A DNA stretch of 26,648 nt from Alphaproteobacteria bacterium UBA7691 (GCA_002482765.1 DLGP01000172.1:4886-31533); one strand, 5' to 3'. Counted from the stretch's first letter, positions 16,196-23,231 are shown. A program made the numbers and translations. Notes: a model not told the origin generated them from the letters alone.

Positions 16196-16831
16196 ATGTC
16201 GAAGGATTTGCTCAATCCAGAAAAAGCACTGATTTTCCGAATAGTCCACAAGGACAATATCGGAGAGGTGCTGAAGTCGGGTTGTAAGTGTAGAAACGCC
16301 GTGATGGCGCAAATGGGCTATACTGAGATAGGCAATCAAGAGCTGATTCAAAGACGTACGCAACGCATTGTGCCTTGTTTTCCAGGCGGCACTTTAAGCG
16401 ACTATGTCCCGTTTTATTTCACTCCTTACACACCAATGCTATACAACATCAAAACTGGCTATGGCGTGCCGCAGAGACCGTTGAGGGATATCGTGATTTT
16501 GGTATCCTCACTGCGGAAACTGGCCATGCAGCAGGTTCCGTTTGTCTTTAGTGATCGGCATGCCTATTTGAAAACTGCACAATTTTCGAACGATCTGAAT
16601 GATCTGGACAGGATCATCTGGAGCGTGCTCCAGGCGCGGGATTTTAAGCGCGACGACGCGGACAAGTTCGAAAAATACCAAGCTGAGGCACTTGTGTACG
16701 GGCATGTTCCCGTGAGCGCACTCATCGGAATTGTTTGCTACGATGCTGAAACCCGCGATCAGATTAAGCAGCTGGCTGATGCCCGTGGTACAGCTGTTGA
16801 AATCGTCGCCCAAAAAAGCTGGTTTCTATGA
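16196..16831 (+). CDS. darT: DarT-type ssDNA thymidine ADP-ribosyltransferase toxin
   Basis: A 211-residue protein of the DarT (DUF4433) family. DarT uses NAD to ADP-ribosylate thymidines in single-stranded DNA, blocking replication, and protects against phages in DarTG systems. Visible family features are IFRIVHKDNIGEVLKSG, the Arg-rich QELIQRRTQR near residue 50-56 (the NAD-binding Arg region), DYVPFYFTPYTPMLYNI at 69-85, and QAEALVYGHVP with the probable catalytic E164. Length is normal and the frame is intact. The ATG at 16196 gives the expected start; a -10-like TTATAG lies near 16140. The stop overlaps the darG start by four bases. G+C is visibly lower than in the flanking genes, indicating transfer. 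Confidence 0.93.
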   Translation: MSKDLLNPEKALIFRIVHKDNIGEVLKSGCKCRNAVMAQMGYTEIGNQELIQRRTQRIVPCFPGGTLSDYVPFYFTPYTPMLYNIKTGYGVPQRPLRDIVILVSSLRKLAMQQVPFVFSDRHAYLKTAQFSNDLNDLDRIIWSVLQARDFKRDDADKFEKYQAEALVYGHVPVSALIGIVCYDAETRDQIKQLADARGTAVEIVAQKSWFL

Positions 16832-17901
16832 TGATCGAATTCACTAAAGGAAATCTGCTCGAATCCGATGCCGAGGCGCTTGTTAACACCGTCAACACTG
16901 TTGGCGTGATGGGCAAGGGCGTGGCCTTGATGTTCAAGGAGGCTTTCCCGGAGAATTTCAAGGAATACGAGCTGGCCTGCCGAGCGAAAGAGTTACAGGT
17001 CGGCAAAATGTTCGTTACGCGCCGCGACTCTTTTTTAGGACCGAAATGGATCATCAATTTTCCGACAAAGGCGCATTGGCGCTACCCATCAAAGATGGAA
17101 TGGGTCGAACGGGGACTGGAAGACCTTAAGGCTGTTATTGCGCACAACGACATTCGTTCCATTGCTCTACCGCCGCTCGGTGCCGGCAATGGTGGGCTTG
17201 ACTGGGTCGAGGTGCGGGAACTGATCGTTGATAAGCTCAAGGATTTGAAGAATATCCGAGTTGTCATTTATGAGCCGACACAAAAATACCAGAATGTTGC
17301 AAAGAGAACTGGTGTGGAAAAGTTAACCGCCCCCCGGGCATCAATAGCCGAGCTGATAAGGCGCTATTCGATCCTGGGTATCGAATGCTCTCTGCTTGAG
17401 GTTCAAAAACTCGGCTATTTTCTTGAGCGCTTTAATCGCAAGTTGTTGCTGCCAGAGTTTGAATTCAATTTTGCTGCCAATAAGTACGGGCCGTATTCCG
17501 ACAAACTTAAGCACATGCTTGACGGGCTTGATGGCAGCTATCTGCATTGCGAAAAAAGATTGTCGGATGCCGGCCCGTTTGAGCCAATCCGGTTTGATGA
17601 GGGCAAGCGGGACGTGGTTGCGCTTTTCATGAAGACCGAAGGCAAGAGCCATGTACCTGCCGTCGAAGCGACTTCCGCCCTCATTGATGGCTTTGAGTCG
17701 CCACTGGGCATGGAGTTGCTCGCAACGGTAGACTGGCTTGTTGCGGAGATGGCAACCGAGCCAACGATTCCTGCAATCCGAGAAAAGCTCTTGTTTTGGC
17801 CGGGAGGGAAGGAAGCAGCTGATCGTAAGCTGCGCCTGTTTGAAGACCGCATTGTGGACATCGCGCTGAATGCCTTAAGGCAGTCAGCGCTCATAAACTG
17901 A
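16828..17901 (+). CDS. darG: DarG-type macrodomain antitoxin
   Basis: A 357-residue two-domain antitoxin. Residues 1-~155 form a macrodomain that removes ADP-ribose from thymidine: TKGNLLESDAEALVNTVNTV, GVMGKGVALMFKEAFP, INFPTKAHWRYPSKMEW (with the conserved Lys), and LPPLGAGNGGLDW. The C-terminal ~190 residues (ELIRRYSILGIECSLLEVQK, FNFAANKYGPYSDKLKHMLD) are the DarG C-terminal part, with a lQK...F...KYGPYS pattern recalling DUF4065; this part binds and neutralises DarT. The start is ATGATG at 16828, overlapping the darT stop, so the pair is translationally coupled. It is full length with no frameshift, so the toxin should be kept in check. It ends 13 bases before the xth stop, converging with it. 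Confidence 0.93.
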   Translation: MMIEFTKGNLLESDAEALVNTVNTVGVMGKGVALMFKEAFPENFKEYELACRAKELQVGKMFVTRRDSFLGPKWIINFPTKAHWRYPSKMEWVERGLEDLKAVIAHNDIRSIALPPLGAGNGGLDWVEVRELIVDKLKDLKNIRVVIYEPTQKYQNVAKRTGVEKLTAPRASIAELIRRYSILGIECSLLEVQKLGYFLERFNRKLLLPEFEFNFAANKYGPYSDKLKHMLDGLDGSYLHCEKRLSDAGPFEPIRFDEGKRDVVALFMKTEGKSHVPAVEATSALIDGFESPLGMELLATVDWLVAEMATEPTIPAIREKLLFWPGGKEAADRKLRLFEDRIVDIALNALRQSALIN

Positions 17902-17924
17902 GCCGCCTGAACCCTCAGCCCAGG
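17902..17924 (+). repeat. Direct repeat flanking darTG, right copy
   Basis: gccgcctgaaccctcagccc plus agg starts at the last A of the darG TGA and covers the end of xth. Together with the left copy it brackets the darTG pair and the xth fragment. Confidence 0.6.
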
Positions 17925-18763
17925 TCGAGTGTCACCAGGATCGGGGCGTGGTCGGAGGCTTTTTCGCGGCCGCGTAATGCCTTGGCCACACTGGCGGCCT
18001 TGAGCCGCGGCGCCAGGTCGGGGCTGACCCAGACATGGTCGAGCCGGCGGCCCTTATCGGCCTTCTCCCAATCCGGCGAGCGGTAGCTCCACCAGGAATA
18101 CAGTTTTGCCGGCGCCGGGGTGAACTGGCGCACGGCATCGACCCAGCCATGTGCCGCCTGTAGCGCCAGCAGGCCCTCGGTTTCCACCGGCGTATGGCTC
18201 ACCACGCCAAGCAGCTGCTTGTGCGACCACACGTCACTTTCCAGCGGCGCGATATTCAGGTCGCCCACCATCACATGGCGCTGGCCCTGGCCCTTCAGGG
18301 CCTTCGACCAGGCGGTCATCTCGGCCAGCACGTCGAGCTTGTGGGCGAATTTGTCATTCTTGGCCACATCCGGGATATCACCGCCGGCCGGCACATAGAA
18401 GTTATGAAGCACCGTGCCGTCCGGCAGCCGGGCGGCGATATGGCGCTTGTCGTCGCGCCCGGCCAGGCTCTTGGCCTCGGCCAGTTCCAGCGGCAGGCGG
18501 GCAAAAATCGCCACGCCGTTATAGCCCGGCTGGCCGCGGATCAGGCGATATTCATAGCCATGCTGGGCAAACAGCTCATGCGGAAATTCATCATCGCGCA
18601 CCTTGGTTTCCTGCAAACACAGGATGTCCGGGTTATGTTCACGCAGGAAACCGTCCATCAGTTCCAGCCGGGCGCGCACGGAATTGATATTCCAGGTTGC
18701 CAGAGTGAGCGGGCGCTGACTTACAGCAGATTGCAGATTGGCGGCGGCTTTTTTTATCGGCAT
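17915..18763 (-). CDS. xth: Exodeoxyribonuclease III
   Basis: A 282-residue exonuclease III/AP endonuclease of base-excision repair. The EEP-fold motifs are complete: LATWNINSVRARLELM (metal/Asn), DILCLQETKVRDDEFP (catalytic Glu), the Tyr-containing LHNFYVPAGGD, VMVGDLNIAPLESDV (Asp/Asn), RRLDHVWVSPDL, and SDHAPILVTLDLG with the catalytic Asp-His. The ATG at 18763 yields a normal N-terminus after a short Lys/Ala stretch; an upstream extension to 18814 is unconvincing. It converges with darG and is divergent from the pentapeptide gene across 68 bases. The gene appears intact despite the fragment of a second copy near 16100. Confidence 0.96.
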   Translation of the reverse strand: MPIKKAAANLQSAVSQRPLTLATWNINSVRARLELMDGFLREHNPDILCLQETKVRDDEFPHELFAQHGYEYRLIRGQPGYNGVAIFARLPLELAEAKSLAGRDDKRHIAARLPDGTVLHNFYVPAGGDIPDVAKNDKFAHKLDVLAEMTAWSKALKGQGQRHVMVGDLNIAPLESDVWSHKQLLGVVSHTPVETEGLLALQAAHGWVDAVRQFTPAPAKLYSWWSYRSPDWEKADKGRRLDHVWVSPDLAPRLKAASVAKALRGREKASDHAPILVTLDLG

Positions 18764-18831
18764 GAAAAACTGCTTAGCAAATTCAGGCTCTGCTCGCCAG
18801 CGACATAACGCCATGGCATAACAACGTCACG

Positions 18832-20061
18832 ATGTGCGCCGCCCCGGTCAATCCCTCGCGAGATTTGCAGGTCACCCTGTCGCGTCATGCCGCCTTCCTG
18901 GCCCGGCATCCCGATGGGGCACGGCTGCAATTACGCGGCCAGCGGCTGTCCGGACTTAATCTCGCCCGGGCCAATTTCTCGGATGCGGTATTGCCGGGCT
19001 GCATCTTTGCCCAGAGCGATTTGCAGCAGGCGCAATTCCGCCGCGCGGATTTGTTCGGCGCCGATTTTGGCCGCGCCGATCTGGCCGAGGCGGTGTTTGA
19101 CCGCGCCGATCTGCGCGGCGTGTATTTCGGTGCCGCCAAATTGCGCAAGGCTTCCTTCGCCCAGGCCGACATGCGGCCGGGTCAGTTCATGAGCACCAGC
19201 GCCGATGGCCATAGCGAAAGCCGGCTGGTTTCCACCGATCTCACCGATGCCAATCTGGATGGCGCCGATTTCAAGGGCGCCCAGCTTGATCAGGCTAAAT
19301 TCGCCGTCGCCTCGGCCAAGGGCGCCAATTTTGCCGCCGCCGAACTTTATGCCACCAATTTCTCCGGCGCCGATCTGAGCGAGGCCAATTTTGCCGGCGC
19401 CCGGCTCAAGGATGCCAACCTGCTCGGCGCCAAGGTGGATGGCTGCAATTTTGAGGGCGCCGACCTGCGCGGCGCCAATCTGCGCAATGTTGATCTGGCG
19501 CGCGCCAAGCTGGGCAATGCCAAACTGGATGGCGCGATCTACCGCCGTGATAGCGACCTGCCGGCCGATGTGGCGGTGAAGCTGGCGGCGCATAGCCAGT
19601 GGATCGCCTCGCAGGGCGCCAGCGGCGAACGGGCGCAATTCCGCGCCGCCGATCTGACCGGACAGAATTTTGGCAGCTGCGACCTGCGCGCCGCCGATTT
19701 AAGCGGCGCCAAACTGACCGGCGCCATCTTCGATGATGCGCAATTGATGTTCACCGTGTTTGCCGGTGCCGATCTGCGCGGCGCGCGGTTTGATCATGCC
19801 GGCCTGAATGGCGTGGACCTTTCCGGCGCCGACCTGACCGGGGCGCGGCTGCGCGGCGCGCAATTCCTCGGCGTTGACATCTATGGCACGGATAATCGGC
19901 CCACCGGGCGGCGGCGCCATCCACAATTGCACGGCACCATCCTGCGCCGCGCCGATCTCACCGGCGCCGAATTTGAAGGCGTCGATCTCAGCCATTGCGA
20001 TTTTGCCGAGGCCATCCTGGCCGGTGTCAGCTATCGCAACTGTGTCGGTGTGCCGGATTAG
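18832..20061 (+). CDS. Pentapeptide-repeat protein with two modules
   Basis: A 409-residue protein made almost wholly of A(D/N)LxG-type pentapeptides, expected to form a right-handed quadrilateral beta-helix. Two modules are visible. Each opens with a similar cap: LSRHAAFLARHPDGARLQLR at about residues 16-35, and LAAHSQWIASQGASGERAQF near residues 246-265. Within module 1 the repeats are interrupted around residues 118-135 (MSTSADGHSESRL). No signal peptide or membrane helix is seen. Some such proteins mimic DNA and protect gyrase (Qnr, MfpA); that is not implied here. The ribosome site before the ATG is poor. It is divergent from xth. Confidence 0.87.
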   Translation: MCAAPVNPSRDLQVTLSRHAAFLARHPDGARLQLRGQRLSGLNLARANFSDAVLPGCIFAQSDLQQAQFRRADLFGADFGRADLAEAVFDRADLRGVYFGAAKLRKASFAQADMRPGQFMSTSADGHSESRLVSTDLTDANLDGADFKGAQLDQAKFAVASAKGANFAAAELYATNFSGADLSEANFAGARLKDANLLGAKVDGCNFEGADLRGANLRNVDLARAKLGNAKLDGAIYRRDSDLPADVAVKLAAHSQWIASQGASGERAQFRAADLTGQNFGSCDLRAADLSGAKLTGAIFDDAQLMFTVFAGADLRGARFDHAGLNGVDLSGADLTGARLRGAQFLGVDIYGTDNRPTGRRRHPQLHGTILRRADLTGAEFEGVDLSHCDFAEAILAGVSYRNCVGVPD

Positions 20062-20169
20062 AGTAGAGCGCGCTGTTTCGTCGCAGGTGGTTGATCCCGC
20101 CTTGCACTGCGCCATCGTGATGCCTGTAATATCACCCCACTGCCCAGGAAATGGGCAAGGAGAGGCATC

Positions 20170-20409
20170 ATGCATAGCCGCAGCGACAAGATTTTTGCCA
20201 TCGGCATCACCCTGGCCCTGATCGGGGCCTTGCTGGGCGCGATCTACATGTCGGTGCGGTTCTGGACCGGCATGGGTGCCGATCTGGAAGATGCCGCCGT
20301 GATCCCGATGACCCTGGGCATCCTGCTCAGCCTGGTGCTGGGCGGCATCGTGGTCGGCATCTACCTCTATGGCCGGCGCCAGGAAATCGACCACTCGCTG
20401 AAGCAGTAG
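20170..20409 (+). CDS. Small two-helix membrane protein
   Basis: A 79-residue protein with two predicted membrane helices, residues ~8-28 (IFAIGITLALIGALLGAIYM) and ~46-67 (PMTLGILLSLVLGGIVVGIY), an acidic loop between them (GADLEDAA) and a charged C-terminus (GRRQEIDHSLKQ). A strong ribosome site (AAGGAGAGG, seven bases before ATG) supports real translation. No family was recognised and the function is unknown. The 108 bases before it follow the pentapeptide gene stop and carry no clear promoter. Confidence 0.75.
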   Translation: MHSRSDKIFAIGITLALIGALLGAIYMSVRFWTGMGADLEDAAVIPMTLGILLSLVLGGIVVGIYLYGRRQEIDHSLKQ

Positions 20410-20421
20410 GGCTGCCCTGGT

Positions 20422-20616
20422 TCAAAATGCTTTCGGCAGGCCGGCATCTTTCAGGGTGCCATTGGCGGTATGGCGGGATTTTATATCGCCATCGACAGGA
20501 AATGTTGTGCCACTGATCGGGCTATACCAAATCTCGTGATCACCCTTGCCCTGGCGCACAAGATAGCAACCAGCCGCTTTGAGAATTTCCTTGACCAGCT
20601 TGGAATAGCCCGCCAT
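20422..20616 (-). CDS. hicA: HicA-family mRNA interferase toxin
   Basis: A 64-residue protein with the HicA double-stranded-RNA-binding-like fold: SKLVKEILKAAGCYLVRQGK, then GDHEIWYSP with the catalytic-type histidine H27, then a beta strand (TTFPVDGDIKSRHTANGTLK) and the terminal KDAGLPKAF. HicA toxins cleave mRNA and are neutralised by a HicB-type partner. Here the partner gene (DUF1902) lies upstream with an eight-base gap, so antitoxin is made first, the reverse of the classic hicAB order but common in DUF1902 pairs. Confidence 0.85.
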   Translation of the reverse strand: MAGYSKLVKEILKAAGCYLVRQGKGDHEIWYSPISGTTFPVDGDIKSRHTANGTLKDAGLPKAF

Positions 20617-20624
20617 CCGCCGGC

Positions 20625-20870
20625 TCAGGCTACGGCAAGCTCGGTGTAGTCGATCGGTGTCAGTGCCAGCCAGTCAATGGCGATAACAAGCTCACTTTGG
20701 CCGGCGTAACCGCGCGCTTCCAGCACGTCCGGCACGATGGTTTGCAAGCGGCTTTGCAAGGCTTCGCGGCTGGCCGCTTCAGTGGTGATGTTCTGCGACG
20801 GACTGGTTGCCACCCAGACCTTCGCGTCATCGTCCCAGACAGCCTGGAATTTGATCTTGAGCACAGCCAT
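20625..20870 (-). CDS. hicB: DUF1902 HicB-like antitoxin
   Basis: An 81-residue protein of the DUF1902 group, a short HicB-like partial RNase H fold. The characteristic phrase is AVWDDDAKVWVATSPSQNIT followed by TEAASREALQSRLQTIVPDV. No separate DNA-binding domain is visible at the C-terminus, so autoregulation, if present, must come from the complex. A good ribosome site (AGGATTAGG, two bases before ATG) is present. It is the first gene of the two-gene toxin-antitoxin operon with hicA. Confidence 0.85.
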   Translation of the reverse strand: MAVLKIKFQAVWDDDAKVWVATSPSQNITTEAASREALQSRLQTIVPDVLEARGYAGQSELVIAIDWLALTPIDYTELAVA

Positions 20871-20919
20871 GACCTAATCCTTGCGCAGTTAGCCAGGAAA
20901 GCAGCAGCAAATTACCCTA

Positions 20920-20925
20920 ATTATA
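20920..20925 (-). promoter_or_regulatory. Putative -10 box of the hicB-hicA operon
   Basis: TATAAT on the minus strand, 49 bases before the hicB start, is in an AT-rich stretch. The best -35 (TTTATT at 17 bases) is weak. The region upstream (20940-21046) shows only a small hairpin, cgacc/ggtcg at 20988-21001. Confidence 0.45.
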
Positions 20926-21046
20926 TACTCGACTGAACATGAATAAACGTGAGCCAGCCAACGAATAGGCCGGCTCGGCGCCCACTGACGACCCTGCGGT
21001 CGGGTAGTTGCCAGCATGTTATCCGAGTGGGAAGAAAGTGGCGAGC

Positions 21047-21562
21047 TCACGACTGCGCTTGCGCGTCGCGTTGTTGCCGTAGTTCGTCGATTAAATCCTG
21101 AAGCTCAGCAGCCATTTTAAGCGTTTTGCTGGATAGCCTATCGGCCTCAATGGCGGCTTCCATTATATCTCGCGCGGTCAGTTTGTAGGGGCTTTTTGGA
21201 AGCCACTGCTCTCCACGAATGATGCGTGAAAAGGTGGCCTCACCCGTTCCATCCTCGTGTTTGATAATGAATCCGTGGATGATGTCGTGTCGAGTTTCTG
21301 CTGCCGACTTGATACTCTCGAAAAGTAAGGCGAAGCCCCTGGCGAACTCTTCAGGCAGAGGCATTCTTTTTATCACGGCGCGCATGAAGGCAAGCTTCCT
21401 ATCAAGGTTCCTAGGTTGCTGCTTTTCAACCTCGACGGCATTAAAGTGCAGATACAGATTGTTAATTGTCCAATCGAGGCCAAGCTCCAGGTAAGCCCAC
21501 GAAATAGTCATCCGGCCAATGGCCCCGAAGAAGCTTTCGTCAGACTGCGATGTGTAGGCCAT
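21047..21562 (-). CDS. Unknown protein with a HEPN-like R-x4-H motif
   Basis: A 171-residue, mainly alpha-helical protein. The pattern is of a large class of uncharacterised bacterial proteins: an early WAYLELGLDWTINNLYLHF helix, a charged middle (LDRKLAFMRAVIKRMPLPEE), then ETRHDIIHGFIIKHEDG with R-H-D-I-I-H, that is R-x4-H. R-x4-6-H is the catalytic signature of HEPN ribonucleases, which are common in toxin-antitoxin and phage-defence genes. HEPN assignment is inference from this motif and the helical content. The ATG at 21562 is preferred (GGGAGA seven bases upstream). It stands next to the hicBA pair and its G+C is low for the genome. Confidence 0.6.
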   Translation of the reverse strand: MAYTSQSDESFFGAIGRMTISWAYLELGLDWTINNLYLHFNAVEVEKQQPRNLDRKLAFMRAVIKRMPLPEEFARGFALLFESIKSAAETRHDIIHGFIIKHEDGTGEATFSRIIRGEQWLPKSPYKLTARDIMEAAIEADRLSSKTLKMAAELQDLIDELRQQRDAQAQS

Positions 21563-21677
21563 GATCAAATCTCCCGATGATGCCAAGCGCGACGAGGGGA
21601 TGAAGAAAATGTTTCAGACCAAGCCTTAGCCGCGTAAATTGGCATCGGCGAAGAAGCCGAAACCCAAAGCTAAATGA
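21561..21677 (+). pseudogene. Small basic gene interrupted by an amber codon
   Basis: On the plus strand an ATG at 21561 opens 22 codons (MIKSPDDAKRDEGMKKMFQTKP), then TAG at 21627-21629, then 15 further codons in the same frame (PRKLASAKKPKPKAK) before TGA. The whole resembles small alphaproteobacterial proteins of the type DEALKRMLKTPP-PH...KKPKA, with TAG in place of what would be CAG (Gln). Likely a recent nonsense mutation. Its ATG overlaps the start codon of the divergent HEPN-like gene within one CATG. It is short, so coding status is uncertain. Confidence 0.45.
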
Positions 21678-21710
21678 GTTTAAATGCCATTGATGAGTGG
21701 CGCTCAGACA

Positions 21711-21956
21711 TTATTGCTTGGGTGCGCCAGGCTCTCTTGCGGCATTCGCCCTTCCTTTCTCGATTATGCTTTGCAGTTGGTCAATCGCTTCTATCGTAAG
21801 CTTTGAGAGCTTGTCAGTGCTCGGCTTATCAAGTGAAAATCGGGCCGATATCCATACTTTTGACTCGGACTTCGGAAGCCCGTCTGAAATCACAAGACGG
21901 ACTTCCCCGGGTAACTCTCCCTGTAGAATCTCAAAACGGGTAACGGAAACAGGCAT
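21711..21956 (-). CDS. Small unknown protein
   Basis: An 81-residue protein. The first half looks like beta strands (VSVTRFEILQGELPGEVRLV, then KVWISARFSLDK) and the second half a helix (KLSKLTIEAIDQLQSIIEKG) before a polar Ala/Pro tail. A good ribosome site (GAGGGGG, six bases before the ATG at 21956) supports translation. No family was recognised. It lies between the HEPN-like gene and the transposase remnant, in an accessory patch. An in-frame extension to 22076 would run into the transposase remnant and is rejected. Confidence 0.6.
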   Translation of the reverse strand: MPVSVTRFEILQGELPGEVRLVISDGLPKSESKVWISARFSLDKPSTDKLSKLTIEAIDQLQSIIEKGRANAAREPGAPKQ

Positions 21957-21990
21957 GGCTATCCCCCTCTGTTGAGAGGGTAGCCTAGCG

Positions 21991-22387
21991 TCACGGAACC
22001 CGAATGTCGCGAGCGTATTCCTTGGCCGAGTGAACAACGGTGTCATGCTCGGCGACCAGCTTGTGGGCATCTCCATACAAGCGGCTTTCGTTGGTATAGA
22101 GCGTCGCTTCGCGGGTGATGTTCTCGTTCACGATGGCGGTCACGGTGACCTTATCGGCGCCTGGACATGGGAACGCTCGTAAACGGTGCAGACGCGGACG
22201 GTGTATTTCTTGCGGCAGGCCGAGCAGTAGAACCAGCCGTCGCCTATGCTCTGGCCGCGCAGCGCCTTGGACTCGCCCGTCGCGCCGCAGTAGGGGCAGA
22301 CCGGGCCTTTCCGGCCAGCGGATCGCCTCAAGGTGAATGCGGGCTGCGGCTTTCGTCGGTGTAGATCGGATAGGTCAGGCCGGTCAT
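21991..22387 (-). pseudogene. IS1595-family transposase remnant
   Basis: On the minus strand an ATG at 22387 starts MTGLTYPIYTDE. After one extra A the frame resumes as AAARIHLEAIRWPE, and after a second extra A as GPVCPYCGATGESKALRGQS, continuing YCSACRKKYTVRVCTVYERS. This is the zinc-ribbon N-terminus of IS1595 transposases (CPYC...CSAC). The middle of the gene is missing. The sequence then jumps, in another frame, to a part of the DDE domain (ADKVTVTAIVNENITREATL, then LYGDAHKLVAEHDTVVHSAK) ending at TGA 21991-21993, without the NT-EG catalytic end. Two frameshifts, an internal deletion and a 3' truncation make it non-functional. The terminal inverted repeats were not identified. Confidence 0.85.
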
Positions 22388-22494
22388 GGGCTTATGCTCT
22401 GAGACCCAATGCACGGGATCGGTTCTGCTCAGTTAAGTGTAGAATCGGGCAATTTATGCTACATACCCGGCGATGTTCTGTATCGGGAATTTTT

Positions 22495-22530
22495 ACCGAT
22501 CAAAATACACTGCCAAATCAGAATACACTG
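22495..22530. repeat. Two-copy 18-bp tandem repeat
   Basis: 22495-22512 and 22513-22530 match at 14 of 18 positions, sharing AATACACTG at the right end. The right copy contains the stop codon and last codons of the 237-residue gene. It lies between that gene and the transposase remnant. The flanking stretch 22388-22494 shows nothing else recognisable. Confidence 0.6.
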
Positions 22531-23231
22531 AATGTGTTGCCGGCCAGGCCGAGCGGCCAGCGGCCCTGTTCGTAGAGGCGGAATTTGGCGGCGAAGGCAT
22601 GGCTTTCGCCATCATCCAGGCCGGTGATCGCCTCGCCCACCGCCTGCACCGCCAGTACCAGCGCGGCCTGATAGGCGGCCTGGGCTGCCGCCTGACCGGC
22701 AGCCTTGACCAGTTCCTCATCCTCCAGCCCAACCCGCGCCACCGCCGCAATCGCCTGCGCCAAAGCCAGTTCGCCGGCGCGCAGCGACACATGGTTCAGC
22801 GCCACATGCAGGTCATGCACCGGCAGGAATTGTTCGGCCAGTTCCAGCAAAGCCTGATGCGCCTGATCCTCGGCTTGCCAGAGTTCGCTGCTCCAATCCG
22901 GATCGGCCACGGCATCGGCGGCCTGGCGCCAGGTGGCGATGCCGCCGATGCTGGTGTCAAAAAAGCCCAAGGCCGCGCAATAATTTTCCGCTTCGGCCAG
23001 TTCGGCGGCGGTCAGCGGCCGGCCGGCGGCACCGAACCAGTTGATGCCGGGCAGCAGCTTGGCCAGCCGGGCCACGGCGCGCAGGCCGTCCAGAGCGGCA
23101 TCGCCTTCCTCCAGGGCTGCATCCTCATCCCAGCCCTCCGCCATGCCGAAAGCGTCGCTTTCCGGCTCGTCGTCATTGGCATAGGGCCGCGCGCGGCGCG
23201 GGCCGGTATCATCATCCTGCGGGCCGGTCAT
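22518..23231 (-). CDS. Unknown acidic helical protein coupled to gentisate dioxygenase
   Basis: A 237-residue protein that I do not recognise. Residues 1-45 are acidic and probably disordered (DDEPESDAFGMAEGWDEDAA); the rest is Ala-rich and helical, with GLRAVARLAKLLPGINWFGA, ENYCAALGFFDTSIGGIATW, and a long AGQAAAQAAYQAALVLAVQA helix. No signal peptide. Its ATG overlaps the stop of the dioxygenase gene by one base (TGATG), so translation is coupled and a role linked to aromatic catabolism is plausible. The extreme C-terminus (NTFSVF) is encoded in an 18-bp repeat next to the IS remnant and may have been altered. Confidence 0.7.
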   Translation of the reverse strand: MTGPQDDDTGPRRARPYANDDEPESDAFGMAEGWDEDAALEEGDAALDGLRAVARLAKLLPGINWFGAAGRPLTAAELAEAENYCAALGFFDTSIGGIATWRQAADAVADPDWSSELWQAEDQAHQALLELAEQFLPVHDLHVALNHVSLRAGELALAQAIAAVARVGLEDEELVKAAGQAAAQAAYQAALVLAVQAVGEAITGLDDGESHAFAAKFRLYEQGRWPLGLAGNTFSVF

